Assembly (NCBI RefSeq): GCF_000420625.1
Contig: NZ_ATVH01000020.1
Coordinates: 1 to 64,000, forward strand
Direction: 5' to 3'
Origin: Fodinicurvata sediminis DSM 21159
GTDB lineage: Bacteria; Pseudomonadota; Alphaproteobacteria; Kiloniellales; DSM-21159
DNA: 64,000 nt
In this document: positions 1-8,589 of the stretch, piece by piece
Layout of the letters: each line of letters starts with the position of its first letter
Position numbering within the stretch: the stretch's first letter is position 1
Notes under the pieces: model-generated
Seen by the model: only the letters and a program-made list of their open reading frames with translations
What the model was told of the DNA's origin: nothing
Database searches by the model: none
Position numbers and translations under genes: made by a program

Positions 1-1
1 C

Positions 2-330
2 AGCAAGGATCTGGACCTCTGGGCCTACATGAAGGGCGTTGAACTGGACTATTCGCGCCCTGGCAAGCCAACGGACAATGCCTTCTCGGAGTCCTTCAAC
101 GGCCGGGTACGTGAAGAATGTCTGAACGTCTATTGGTTTTTGAGCCTGGCTGATGCACAGTCAAAATGTGAAGCGTGGCGGACGGATTATAATGAAGTTC
201 GCCCACATAGTTCCATTGGCGACAAAGCCCCGATGGAACTGGCAATTGCCTCAGGGCAGGCATGCCTGCCCTGAGGCCGAACAGCCGGAATTTTCTCGCT
301 CTGGCTGGTCCAAACTTGGGGGCAAGGTCA
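2..330 (+). mobile_element. IS3-family insertion sequence, right-end remnant with transposase C-terminus
   Basis: The open frame from position 2 to the stop at 272-274 is the end of an IS3-family OrfB (DDE integrase core). It shows the GKPTDNAFSESFNG and RPHSSIGDKAP signatures around the catalytic Glu; the rest lies outside the window. About 55 bases after the stop is a plausible terminal inverted repeat: read on the minus strand from 330 it is TGACCTTGCCCCCAAGTTTG, close to the TG-start, C-rich ends of this family. Position 330 is therefore proposed as the right end of the element. The left end and any target duplication cannot be seen. Confidence 0.85.
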
Positions 331-879
331 GCTGCCGAAGTGGAGCCTCCATCTGCGACGCCTGAGGAGGTGGTTGAAGCCGCATACAAAGCTGTCCACG
401 CTGCACTTCGCGCAGACCTGCTGGATCGCATCCTTCAAAACAGCCCGAGCTTCTTCGAACAGGTCATCGTCGAACTTCTGGTGGCAATGGGCTACGGGGG
501 CTCCCATCGCAATGCGTCAGAGCAGCTTGGCAAATCGGGCGACGGGGGCGTTGACGGGGTGATCAACGAGGATGTTCTCGGTCTCGATCGCGTCTACGTC
601 CAAGCGAAACGATACGCCCCGGGAAGCGCGGTCGGGCGACCCGAGATCCAGGCATTCACCGGAAGTCTGGTCGGCCTCGGCGCGTCAAAGGGCGTTTTCG
701 TGACGACCTCGACGTTCTCCGCCCAGGCCGTCGAGTTCGCATCACGCATTCCGCAGCGTGTGATCCTGATTGACGGACGCCGCCTGACGGAGCTGATGGT
801 CGAACACGGTGTCGGGGTGCGTTCCAGCCGCGTGCTGGAGTTCAAGCGACTGGACGAGGATTTCTTCTCGGAAGACTGA
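331..879 (+). pseudogene. mrr: Mrr-type restriction endonuclease, N-terminally truncated by the IS
   Basis: About 182 residues follow directly from the IS end and match the catalytic half of Mrr-like type IV restriction enzymes. A helical stretch (SPSFFEQVIVELLVAMGYGG) leads into GDGGVDGVINEDVLGLDRVYVQAKRY, which holds the D...QxK nuclease signature, followed by a GVFVTTSTFS strand. Intact Mrr proteins are about 300 residues with an N-terminal winged-helix DNA-binding domain, which is missing here. The frame stays open back into the IS (ATG at 262), so a chimeric protein could be made, but it would lack the target-recognition domain. Most likely an inactivated restriction gene; leftover nuclease activity cannot be excluded. 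Confidence 0.8.
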
Positions 880-1213
<334 letters not shown>

Positions 1214-1399
1214 GCGTGGTCTGGCCGCCGGGCTGTGGGACAGCCTCTGTGCGACCGGGTCGAGCAGGCGCGGAACCTAGCGCAAGCGCCGGGCTCCTGC
1301 AACCCGCTCTGGCGGCCTGGCGCGCCGCTTGATTCGATGCCGCGGACGGGGGTGGGGTGAAGCTGGACAGGCCGTGCCGGTTCTGCGATCCTTTGGACC

Positions 1400-1595
1400 T
1401 GTCATGGTTTTCCGGAACGGCGGCATTGAAGCCACCGGTATGGAAATGAAAAGGGAACCCGGTGAAAGACCGGGGCTGCCCCCGCAACTGTGAGCGGTGC
1501 GTTGACTGTCGCTGGAGTCACTGGCTGTCGTGGATGGCCGGGAAGGCAAGACGGTCGGACCGACGAGCCGCAAGCCAGGAGACCTGCCATGACGC
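1400..1595 (+). promoter_or_regulatory. Cobalamin (B12) riboswitch
   Basis: The segment carries the conserved blocks of the AdoCbl riboswitch in order: GCCACCGGTATGGAAATG, GGGAACCCGGTGAAAGACCG, the core GGGGCTGCCCCCGCAACTG, TGAGCGG, GTCACTGG, GGGAAGGC, and the B12 box AAGCCAGGAGACCTGCC at 1572-1588. It lies in the 5' leader of the secreted protein at 1733. By family knowledge, bound cobalamin lowers expression of the downstream gene. About 140 bases separate the aptamer from the ORF; its last part (CCTACTCCCTTTTTC near 1680) is pyrimidine-rich and may belong to the expression platform, but no clear terminator or anti-SD helix was assigned. Confidence 0.95.
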
Positions 1596-1732
1596 AGACG
1601 TATTCATCCGACTGGAACGGGGTGTGTCCGGACATGAAGGAAATCTGATGGCCGCTGCATGGCGCTTCACTTCCTGGTCCTACTCCCTTTTTCAGGTTGC
1701 CGTTCCTTGAGCAAGATTGGAGTCCAAGAGCA

Positions 1733-2218
1733 ATGCGCATTCTGATAGTGACCGTTTTCCTGGCCCTGGCCGGGAGCCTTTCCGCCGCGCTGGCCCACCA
1801 CGACGGCGAACGTTCCGCCGCCGCCAACATGGTGGTCAGCCACGCCTGGACCGTGGAGAACGCGGCCAACGCCCACGCCAATGCCGTCTACCTGACACTG
1901 GAGAACACGGGTGCCGAAGCCGACCGCCTGGTCGGCGCCGAGGTGGACTTCGCCAGGGCCAGCAGCTTTCGCGCGCCGGTCATGGACGAAGAGGGCAATT
2001 ACGGCATGAAGCAGGTCCAGGCCATTGCCGTGCAAGGCGGCGATTCCATCACGCTGCAGCCCGGTGGCGCCCAGATCGTCCTGGAAGACCTGCAGGGCGA
2101 ATATCGCGCCGGCGATCACTTCCACATGACCCTGACCTTCGAGAAGGCCGGCCGCGTCGAGGTGGAGGTTCTGGTCGAGGACCTGGACGAAGTGGACGGC
2201 GCCACGCCGAGCAGCTGA
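1733..2218 (+). CDS. Secreted PCuAC-like (DUF461) protein under B12 riboswitch control
   Basis: 161 residues: a signal peptide (MRILIVTVFLALAGSLSAALA), then a PCuAC-type beta-sandwich pattern (VSHAW, ANAVYLTLENTG, LQPGGAQIVLEDL, FHMTLTFEKAG). Classical PCu(A)C copper chaperones bind Cu(I) through an H...M...HxM set. Here the first His position reads SSFRA and the HIM/HLM position reads AQIVL, so two of the main ligand sites look lost. Other histidines cluster at HH just after the likely cleavage site, at AHANA and in DHFHM. Start chosen at 1733 because it gives the signal peptide; the frame is open upstream. It is a single gene between a cobalamin riboswitch and a terminator. A role in binding or delivering cobalt or another metal is an inference. 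Confidence 0.75.
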   Translation: MRILIVTVFLALAGSLSAALAHHDGERSAAANMVVSHAWTVENAANAHANAVYLTLENTGAEADRLVGAEVDFARASSFRAPVMDEEGNYGMKQVQAIAVQGGDSITLQPGGAQIVLEDLQGEYRAGDHFHMTLTFEKAGRVEVEVLVEDLDEVDGATPSS

Positions 2219-2255
2219 TCGCGGCGAGTCAGATTTCACCATAGATCTGGTCACG

Positions 2256-2288
2256 ACAGGCCCCGCCGAATGTTCCGGCGGGGCCTGT
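2256..2288 (+). terminator. Strong hairpin terminator after the riboswitch-controlled gene
   Basis: A perfect 13-bp stem ACAGGCCCCGCCG / CGGCGGGGCCTGT encloses a 7-nt loop (AATGTTC) and is followed by TGCTATTT. It separates the cobalamin-controlled gene from bioR. The T-tract is short, but the stem is very stable. Confidence 0.8.
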
Positions 2289-2338
2289 TGCTATTTCGGT
2301 GACCGCAATCTGAATCTCGACGTGTCAGACCGAATAGA

Positions 2339-2348
2339 TTATCTACAA
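2339..2348 (+). promoter_or_regulatory. BioR operator upstream of bioR (autoregulation)
   Basis: TTATCTACAA lies 4 bases before the bioR ATG and differs by one base from the BioR palindrome TTATCTATAA found before bioY. Its position suggests that BioR represses its own gene. Confidence 0.7.
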
Positions 2349-2352
2349 ATCC

Positions 2353-2982
2353 ATGGCGGATTCGGATGAAACACTTGCGGCGCGGATCGGAGCTGTTCTT
2401 GCGGAGCGGATCATTTCCGGCGAGCTGGCGCCCGGTACGAAGCTGCGACAGGACCATATCGCCGTGGAATTCAGTGCCAGCCATGTTCCGGTTCGCGAGG
2501 CCTTCCGTCGGCTGGAGTCCCAGGGTCTGGTGGTCAGCGTGCCGCGCCGCGGCGTGCGTGTGGCCGGTTTTTCGCAGGATGAAATGAAAGAGGTTGCGGA
2601 AATGCGTGCGGCCCTGGAGGTGCTGGCCTTGCAACACGCCGCACCCCACCTGACGCGTGCGCTGCTGGACGAGGCCGAGCAGGTCAGCCGGTCCGCAGAC
2701 CATGCGAGCGATGTTCAGAGCTGGGAAGAGGCCAACCGGAAGTTCCATCGCCTGATCCTGACACCTTGCGGCATGCCAAGGCTGCTGCGCGCCATTGACG
2801 ACCTGCATGCGGCCAGTGCACGTTTTCTTTTTGCCGGTTGGCGCGCGGAATGGGAGTTCCCGAGCGACCGGGATCATCGCGCCATACTCGATGCCCTGCG
2901 CGCCGGAGAGGTCGAGCGGGCGTGTGCCGTTCTGAAGCGGCACGTGCAATGGATCGGGCGCAAGCCGGCCGTCTCCGAATAG
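2353..2982 (+). CDS. bioR: BioR, GntR-family biotin repressor
   Basis: 209 residues: an N-terminal GntR winged helix (about residues 8-75, with LAPGTKLRQDHIA and VPVREAFRRLESQGLV) and a C-terminal FCD ligand domain. In alphaproteobacteria BioR of this family represses biotin synthesis and uptake genes by binding TTATCTATAA-type sites. The call rests on the family match plus BioR sites directly before this gene and before bioY, and on the bioY and bioB neighbours. The start at 2353 places the operator just upstream of the coding region. Confidence 0.88.
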   Translation: MADSDETLAARIGAVLAERIISGELAPGTKLRQDHIAVEFSASHVPVREAFRRLESQGLVVSVPRRGVRVAGFSQDEMKEVAEMRAALEVLALQHAAPHLTRALLDEAEQVSRSADHASDVQSWEEANRKFHRLILTPCGMPRLLRAIDDLHAASARFLFAGWRAEWEFPSDRDHRAILDALRAGEVERACAVLKRHVQWIGRKPAVSE

Positions 2983-3098
2983 CGTCCTGAGCGCATACCC
3001 CCTTCCCCATCCCGTCCGATTGATTTTTGCTACAGCGACAGGTGCGTCCTTGCAATGACCATCTATTTATGGATTCATTAAACGATAGAACAGATAAA

Positions 3099-3108
3099 TT
3101 ATCTATAA
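3099..3108 (+). promoter_or_regulatory. BioR operator upstream of bioY-bioB
   Basis: TTATCTATAA is an exact BioR half-palindromic site, 12 bases before the bioY start and just ahead of its AAGGA ribosome-binding site. A binding protein here would block transcription or its start. A related AGATAAA lies at 3092-3098. Confidence 0.85.
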
Positions 3109-3120
3109 AAAGGATGATCC

Positions 3121-3696
3121 ATGAGCGCACTCGCCACTCCAGGTTCGCCATCACGGGTACACCGCCTGTCGCTTGCTGTCTTCGTCTTGATCGTTGGCCC
3201 CCTGCTCATGACGTTGTCGGCCAAGCTTCAGATACCCTTCTGGCCGGTCCCAATGACCTTGCACACCCTGGCCGTCATGGCCTTTGCCGTGGCGCTGGGA
3301 CCACGCCTGGCCAGCGCTGTCTTCCTCGCCTACCTTTCTGCGGGCGCGGCCGGACTTCCTGTCTTTTCAGGTACACCGGAGCGCGGCCTTGGCCTTGCCT
3401 ATATGATGGGGCCGACAGGCGGCTACCTGCTGGGGTATCTGCTGGCTTCCGGCGTAACGGGGGTCCTGGCACGCGGCCGGGGTATGCTGGGGCATTTGGG
3501 CGCCATGCTGGCCGGTTTGTCTGTCGTGTATGCAATGGGATTGGGTTGGCTGGCCTTCTATGTTCCGGCCGACTCGATCCTGGCGCTCGGCCTGACGCCC
3601 TTCCTGGCCGGTGATCTGGTCAAGGTCGCTGTCGTCGCCGTCGGGGCTCAGCTCATGTCACCCCTGGCCTGCCGCCTCTCCCGAAAATGGCTGTGA
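3121..3696 (+). CDS. bioY: BioY biotin uptake protein (ECF transporter S component)
   Basis: 191 residues, almost entirely hydrophobic, with about six membrane segments. Typical BioY stretches are present: [20 protein letters not shown], the [24 protein letters not shown] region, [10 protein letters not shown], and FLAGDLVKV near the end. BioY binds biotin with high affinity and works alone or with BioM/BioN ATPase and T components, which are not in this window. AAGGA lies 8 bases before the ATG. It overlaps or abuts bioB and is probably repressed by BioR. Confidence 0.93.
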   Translation: MSALATPGSPSRVHRLSLAVFVLIVGPLLMTLSAKLQIPFWPVPMTLHTLAVMAFAVALGPRLASAVFLAYLSAGAAGLPVFSGTPERGLGLAYMMGPTGGYLLGYLLASGVTGVLARGRGMLGHLGAMLAGLSVVYAMGLGWLAFYVPADSILALGLTPFLAGDLVKVAVVAVGAQLMSPLACRLSRKWL

Positions 3697-3710
3697 ATGG
3701 GGGCGACACC

Positions 3711-4721
3711 ATGAAACGCGAAACAAGGGAGGCCGATGGCGCGCTTCGCCATGACTGGACAAATGAGGAGATCCTGGCTCTGCATGATCTGCCGCTTCTC
3801 GAACTGATCGGCCGGGCGAACGCTGTCCATCGGCGCTATCACGACCCGAACCAGCTGCAGAAGGCGGCCCTGCTGTCCATCAAGACGGGGGGCTGTCCGG
3901 AAAACTGTGCCTACTGTCCGCAGTCGGCACACCACCGCGAGGTCGAGCTGACCCGAGAGGGGTTGCTGGAACCTGAAACCGTCCTGGCCTTGGCCAGGAA
4001 TGCCAGGTCTGCCGGCGCCGAGCGCTTCTGCATGGGCGCTGCCTGGAAGAGGGTACGTGACGGGGCAGAGTTCGAGGCCGTGCTGGACATGGTCCGGGGT
4101 GTGCGCAGCCTGGGCATGGAAGCCTGTGTCACCCTGGGCATGCTGGAGCCGCATCAGGCCGCGCGGCTCGCCGCGGCCGGACTGACCGCCTATAACCACA
4201 ACCTGGACACCAGTCCGGAGTATTATGAAGAGATCATCACGACGCGCACCTATCAGGAACGGCTGGATACGCTGGCCGCCGTGCGGGAAGCCGGAATAGA
4301 GCTGTGTTGCGGCGGCATCATCGGCATGGGGGAAAGCAAGGCCGATCGTGCCTCAATGCTGCGCATCCTGGCCGGTTTCAGTCCGCATCCCGAAAGCGTG
4401 CCCATCAATGCCCTGGTGCCAGTCCCCGGAACGCCTCTGGGCGCGCGGCCGCAGGTCGATCCCCTCGATCTCGTGCGCATGATGGCAACGGCCCGGCTCG
4501 TCCTGCCGAGCGCAACGTTGCGTCTGTCGGCCGGGCGCTCGAGCCTGACGCGCGAGGCGCAGGTGCTTTGCCTGCTTGCCGGCGCAAACTCCATATTCTA
4601 CGGCGACACTCTGCTGACGACCCCCAATGCCGGGATCGGTGACGATGCCGAGCTGCTCGCTGCACTTTCCGGCAGGGGCGTGGCGGAAAGCACGTATCAA
4701 GAGGAGAGCGTCGCTGTGTAA
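3711..4721 (+). CDS. bioB: Biotin synthase BioB (radical SAM)
   Basis: 336 residues. The radical-SAM 4Fe-4S motif CPENCAYC is at Cys62, Cys66 and Cys69, preceded by LLSIKTGGC as in all BioB proteins. Downstream are [13 protein letters not shown] and GGIIGMGE. The enzyme inserts sulfur into dethiobiotin to give biotin. An alternative start at 3687 would overlap bioY by 10 bases; 3711 is preferred because GGGGGCG precedes it at ribosome-binding distance. bioF, bioD and bioA are not adjacent, so the cell either holds them elsewhere or relies on uptake. Confidence 0.95.
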   Translation: MKRETREADGALRHDWTNEEILALHDLPLLELIGRANAVHRRYHDPNQLQKAALLSIKTGGCPENCAYCPQSAHHREVELTREGLLEPETVLALARNARSAGAERFCMGAAWKRVRDGAEFEAVLDMVRGVRSLGMEACVTLGMLEPHQAARLAAAGLTAYNHNLDTSPEYYEEIITTRTYQERLDTLAAVREAGIELCCGGIIGMGESKADRASMLRILAGFSPHPESVPINALVPVPGTPLGARPQVDPLDLVRMMATARLVLPSATLRLSAGRSSLTREAQVLCLLAGANSIFYGDTLLTTPNAGIGDDAELLAALSGRGVAESTYQEESVAV

Positions 4722-4905
4722 CCCCCGGCAATCTCCCAGTATCCTGGAGCGCCCGCGGGATGGAGAGACCGGCCCGCAATGTCCGGCCCTGAGCCCGAGG
4801 GTCGCGGCCTTGCACCCAGATCCTGTCGGGATGGCCATGGACCGGGAAGAAGGGCTGTGGTAGCTCCTTCCTCGACGGCTACAAGGCGAGGAGACACTCC
4901 GAAAG

Positions 4906-5637
4906 ATGAAGAAACTGCCGAAGATCATCGGTCACCGGGGGGCGGCCGGGCTGGCGCCCGAGAACACGCTGGCCGGTTTCCGCAAGACGGTGGAAACCGG
5001 CGTGCGCATGATCGAGCTGGATGCCAAGCTGACCTCGGATGGGCAGGTCATCGTCTTCCATGACGAAAACCTGGAGCGCACCACGGACGGCCGGGGGGCC
5101 GTGGCCGAGACCAGCTATGACGCCATAGCGAAGCTGGACGCCGGGCGCTGGTTCGCGCCGGAGTACGAGGGCACGCGGGTGCCCCTGCTGTCGGACGTGC
5201 TGGACTATTTCCGCGAAAACGACATTGCCGTCAACGTCGAGATCAAGCCCTGTCCCGGGCGTGAGCGGGAGACGGCACTGAAGACCCTGGAGGTCCTGGC
5301 GGCGCACTGGTCCGAGGACGCCCCCCTTGTTGTGATCTCGAGCTTCAAGCGGCTCTGCCTGGACCTGGCTCAGGAACAGGCGCCGCACTGGCCGCGGGCG
5401 CTCCTGACCGATCATTTCGAGGAGGGCTGGAAAGAGGCCGTACAGGAACTGAAGGCCTACAGCGTTCACGGCAACTTCGCCGCCTTCGGCAAGACACGGG
5501 CCCTGGACGTCCAGCTGCTGGGCGCGCAGGCGGCGGCCTATACGGTCAATGACGTGGAAACCACCAAGATCCTCTTCTCGGCCGGGGTCGATTCCATCAT
5601 CACCGACCGCCCGGACATGCTGGCGGCCTGGTTGTAG
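4906..5637 (+). CDS. ugpQ: Glycerophosphodiester phosphodiesterase UgpQ
   Basis: 243 residues with the GDPD signature IGHRGAAGLAPENTLAGF at the N-terminus, followed by ELDAKLTSDGQVIVFHDENL (metal and catalytic residues) and, at the C-terminus, YTVNDVE and GVDSIITDRPD. It hydrolyses glycerophosphodiesters to glycerol-3-phosphate and an alcohol in the cytoplasm. It ends 4 bases before the stop of ugpC on the other strand, so it faces the whole ugpBAEC uptake operon and forms a functional pair with it. GGAG lies about 12 bases upstream of the ATG. Confidence 0.93.
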   Translation: MKKLPKIIGHRGAAGLAPENTLAGFRKTVETGVRMIELDAKLTSDGQVIVFHDENLERTTDGRGAVAETSYDAIAKLDAGRWFAPEYEGTRVPLLSDVLDYFRENDIAVNVEIKPCPGRERETALKTLEVLAAHWSEDAPLVVISSFKRLCLDLAQEQAPHWPRALLTDHFEEGWKEAVQELKAYSVHGNFAAFGKTRALDVQLLGAQAAAYTVNDVETTKILFSAGVDSIITDRPDMLAAWL

Positions 5638-5641
5638 GCGT

Positions 5642-6745
5642 TCAGGCGGCCTGCTGCTCGTTCAGCAGGCTCTTGCCGCTGTCGCGGTCGAAGAGGTGCA
5701 GCTTGCGCGGCCGGAAGGCCAGGTGCACGACCTGCCCATTGTCGACTTCGGGCACGCCGGAAAGCCGAGCGATGATCGGATTCTCGATATGGGGCGCCTG
5801 GCCGTGCAACAGGGTATCGGCCCCCAGCACCTCGATCAGTTCCACGGTGAGCGGCAGGCTGGCTTCGTCCGGACTCTCCTGGGTCAGGTGCAGGTCCTCG
5901 GGACGCAGGCCGACGGTCACCGGCCGGTCGGCCTGGGCGGCCTCGGTCACCTGGGGCAGTGGAATGGAAAAGTCCTGGCCGATGACCACCGACTGCCGGT
6001 CGGAGGAAATGCGCCCCTCGACGAAGTTCATGGAGGGTGAGCCGATGAAACCGGCCACGAAGATCGAGGCCGGCCTTTCATAGATTTCCAGTGGTGTGCC
6101 CACCTGCTCGGCCACGCCGCCGTTCATCACCACCAGGCGGTCGGCCATGGTCATGGCCTCGACCTGGTCATGGGTGACATAGAGCGATGTGGTGCCCAGC
6201 CGGCGCTGGAGCTGGCGAATCTCCACACGCATCTGCACGCGCAGCTTGGCGTCGAGGTTGGACAGCGGTTCGTCGAACAGGAAGATCGAGGGCTCGCGCA
6301 CAATGGCCCGGCCCATGGCCACGCGCTGGCGCTGTCCGCCCGAGAGCTGGTTGGGGCGCCGGTCCAGGTATTCACCCAACTGGAGGAGGTCGGCCGCGTC
6401 CTTGACCCGCTGTTCGATCTCCGGCTTCGGAAACTTACGGATCTTCAGCCCATAGGCCATGTTCTGGCGCACCGACATGTGCGGATAGAGGGCATAGTTC
6501 TGGAAGACGATGGCGATGTCCCGGTCCTTGGGTTCGACCCGGTTGACCATGCGCTCGTCGATGTGGATCTCGCCGCCGGAAACCTCTTCCAGTCCGGCCA
6601 CCATGCGCAGCAGGGTGGATTTGCCACAGCCCGAGGGCCCGACGACCACGACGAACTCGCCGTCCTGCACCTTGAGGTCCACGCCGTGGATGACCCGAAC
6701 CTCGCCGAATTCCTTGATGACATTGTCCAGCCGCAGCTCGGCCAT
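5642..6745 (-). CDS. ugpC: UgpC, ATPase of the glycerol-3-phosphate ABC importer
   Basis: 367 residues of the MalK/UgpC group. Walker A is [10 protein letters not shown] near residue 38, the signature is [16 protein letters not shown], Walker B is [12 protein letters not shown], and the switch His is in [10 protein letters not shown]. The C-terminal TOBE-type domain ([10 protein letters not shown]) is the regulatory part. It powers uptake through UgpA/UgpE and is the last gene of the ugpBAEC operon. Its 3' end contains an inverted repeat (5649-5670) that could help end transcription of ugpQ on the other strand. Confidence 0.94.
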   Translation of the reverse strand: MAELRLDNVIKEFGEVRVIHGVDLKVQDGEFVVVVGPSGCGKSTLLRMVAGLEEVSGGEIHIDERMVNRVEPKDRDIAIVFQNYALYPHMSVRQNMAYGLKIRKFPKPEIEQRVKDAADLLQLGEYLDRRPNQLSGGQRQRVAMGRAIVREPSIFLFDEPLSNLDAKLRVQMRVEIRQLQRRLGTTSLYVTHDQVEAMTMADRLVVMNGGVAEQVGTPLEIYERPASIFVAGFIGSPSMNFVEGRISSDRQSVVIGQDFSIPLPQVTEAAQADRPVTVGLRPEDLHLTQESPDEASLPLTVELIEVLGADTLLHGQAPHIENPIIARLSGVPEVDNGQVVHLAFRPRKLHLFDRDSGKSLLNEQQAA

Positions 6746-6756
6746 AACGCTTGTTC

Positions 6757-7605
6757 CTATTTCTCGGTTTCCACCAGGCCCTTGACGAAGAGCCGCTGCA
6801 TGACGAGGACCACCACCACCGGCGGGATCATGCCCAGCATGGCCGTGGTCATGATGGCGTTCCAGACCGGTACGGCATCGGAGACATTCAGCATGCGCTG
6901 GATGCCCATGACGATGGTGTAGTAGCGCTCGTCCGTGGTGACCAGCAGGGGCCAGAGGTACTGGTTCCAGCCATAGATGAAGAGGATGACGAAAAGCGCC
7001 GCGATGTTGGTGCGCGACAGCGGCAGGACCACGTCCCAGAAGAAGCGCATGGGGCTGGCCCCGTCCATGCGCGCGGCCTCCAGCAGCTCGTCCGGGATGG
7101 TCAGGAAGAACTGCCGGAACAGAAAGGTGGCGGTGGCCGAGGCAATCAGCGGCAGGGTCAGGCCCGTGTAGCTGTTCAGCAGGCCCAGGTCTGCCGCAAC
7201 GCCATAGGTGGGCAGGATGCGCACCTCGACCGGCAGCATCAGGGTGATGAAGATCATCCAGAAGAAGAACATCCGGAAGGGGAAGCGGAAGTAGACGATG
7301 GCATAGGCCGACAGCAGCGAGATCACGATCTTGCCGATGGTGATGCCGAGCGCCATGACCATGGAGTTGAACATCATCAGCGCCACCGGCGGCGCGCCGG
7401 CCGTGCTGATTCCCTCGCCCAGGACCAGCTTGAGGTTCTCGAAGAACTGGTCGCCCGGCAGCAGCGGCAGGGGCGGACGCTGCAGCGCCGGCCCGGTATG
7501 GGTCGTCGCGATCACCATGATGTAGATGGGGAAGATGACGGCGGCCAGACCCAGCAGCAGGATCAGGTGCGAGGAGACCTTTACCCAGCGATTGTTCTCG
7601 ACCAT
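6757..7605 (-). CDS. ugpE: UgpE, permease of the glycerol-3-phosphate ABC importer
   Basis: 282 residues with about six membrane segments and the ABC permease EAA loop ([24 protein letters not shown]). It starts with [17 protein letters not shown] and carries YPIYIM-type and [14 protein letters not shown] segments typical of UgpE. It overlaps the ugpA stop by one base and precedes ugpC by 11 bases, so the four genes are one transcript. Confidence 0.93.
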   Translation of the reverse strand: MVENNRWVKVSSHLILLLGLAAVIFPIYIMVIATTHTGPALQRPPLPLLPGDQFFENLKLVLGEGISTAGAPPVALMMFNSMVMALGITIGKIVISLLSAYAIVYFRFPFRMFFFWMIFITLMLPVEVRILPTYGVAADLGLLNSYTGLTLPLIASATATFLFRQFFLTIPDELLEAARMDGASPMRFFWDVVLPLSRTNIAALFVILFIYGWNQYLWPLLVTTDERYYTIVMGIQRMLNVSDAVPVWNAIMTTAMLGMIPPVVVVLVMQRLFVKGLVETEK

Positions 7606-8486
7606 CAGTACTGCACCTTCTTCTCGATATAGCGGAACTGGAAGACGGTCAGCGAGATCACGATCACCATGAGGATGACCGACTGGGCTGCGGAGCTTCC
7701 CAGGTCAAGGTTGATGAAGCCGTCCTTGTAGACCTTGTAGACCAGGATCGAGGTCGAATTGGACGGCCCGCCATCGGTCACCGCATGAACGATGCCAAAG
7801 GTCTCGAAGAAGGCATAGACCACGTTCACCACCATCAGGAAGAAGGTGGTCGGCGAGAGCAGCGGAAAGAGGATGGTCCAGAAACGCTTGAAGGGCCCGG
7901 CGCCGTCGATGGCGGCCGCCTCGGTCAGCGATTTCGGGATTGCCTGCAAGCCCGCCAGGAAGAACAGGAAGTTGTAGCTGATCTGTTTCCAGGTGGCCGC
8001 GATGACGATCAGGATCATGGCGTCCGTGCCATCCAGGCGGTGATCCCAGTCATAGCCGATGGATTTCAGGAAGCTGGAGATGATCCCCAGGGTCGGGTCG
8101 AACATGAAGGCCCAGAGCGCACCGGCCAGGGCCGGGGCAACGGCATAGGGCCAGACCAGAAGTGTCTTGTAGATGCTGGACCCGCGGATCACCCGGTCGG
8201 CCATGGTGGCGAAGCACAGCCCCAGCGCCATGGCCGAGAAGGTGACGGCGGCGCTGAATATGATGGTGATCTTGAAGGAATAGAGATAGCTGCCGTCCTG
8301 GAAGAGGGCGATGAAGTTCTCGAACCAGACGAACTCATAGCTCAGGCCGAAGGCGTCCTCGATAAGAAGCGACTGATAGAGGGCCTGCAGGGCCGGCCAG
8401 ATGAAGAAGACCAGCGTGATCACGATCTGCGGCAGGACCAGCAGATAGGGCAGGTAGGATCGTCGGAAGTGAACGCGTTTCAGCAT
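7605..8486 (-). CDS. ugpA: UgpA, permease of the glycerol-3-phosphate ABC importer
   Basis: 293 residues. The start at [20 protein letters not shown] is chosen because UgpA proteins begin a few residues before YLPYLLV; the frame is open upstream to 8531. Six membrane segments are seen, with the EAA loop at [20 protein letters not shown]. It pairs with UgpE to form the inner-membrane channel for sn-glycerol-3-phosphate and glycerophosphodiesters. Confidence 0.92.
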   Translation of the reverse strand: MLKRVHFRRSYLPYLLVLPQIVITLVFFIWPALQALYQSLLIEDAFGLSYEFVWFENFIALFQDGSYLYSFKITIIFSAAVTFSAMALGLCFATMADRVIRGSSIYKTLLVWPYAVAPALAGALWAFMFDPTLGIISSFLKSIGYDWDHRLDGTDAMILIVIAATWKQISYNFLFFLAGLQAIPKSLTEAAAIDGAGPFKRFWTILFPLLSPTTFFLMVVNVVYAFFETFGIVHAVTDGGPSNSTSILVYKVYKDGFINLDLGSSAAQSVILMVIVISLTVFQFRYIEKKVQY

Positions 8487-8589
8487 GCAGGGGCCGGGTG
8501 TCTGGCAGATCGACTGTTGAGAAAAGACCATTCGGCCGGAAGAGTGGCAAGGACTCTCCCGGCCGAAACGGTCAGGACATCAAGTGCGC

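Noticed and set aside
1462-1710. 82-codon frame across the riboswitch
   Set aside because: It lies within the B12 aptamer and its leader; RNA conservation explains the sequence better and the translation is not protein-like.
4722-4905. Possible small gene between bioB and ugpQ
   Set aside because: Short frames exist on both strands but none has a ribosome-binding site with protein-like composition.
5649-5670. GCCTGCTG...CAGCAGGC hairpin as a formal ugpQ terminator
   Set aside because: It is inside the ugpC coding end and has no T-run on the plus strand, so it may only be a coding coincidence.
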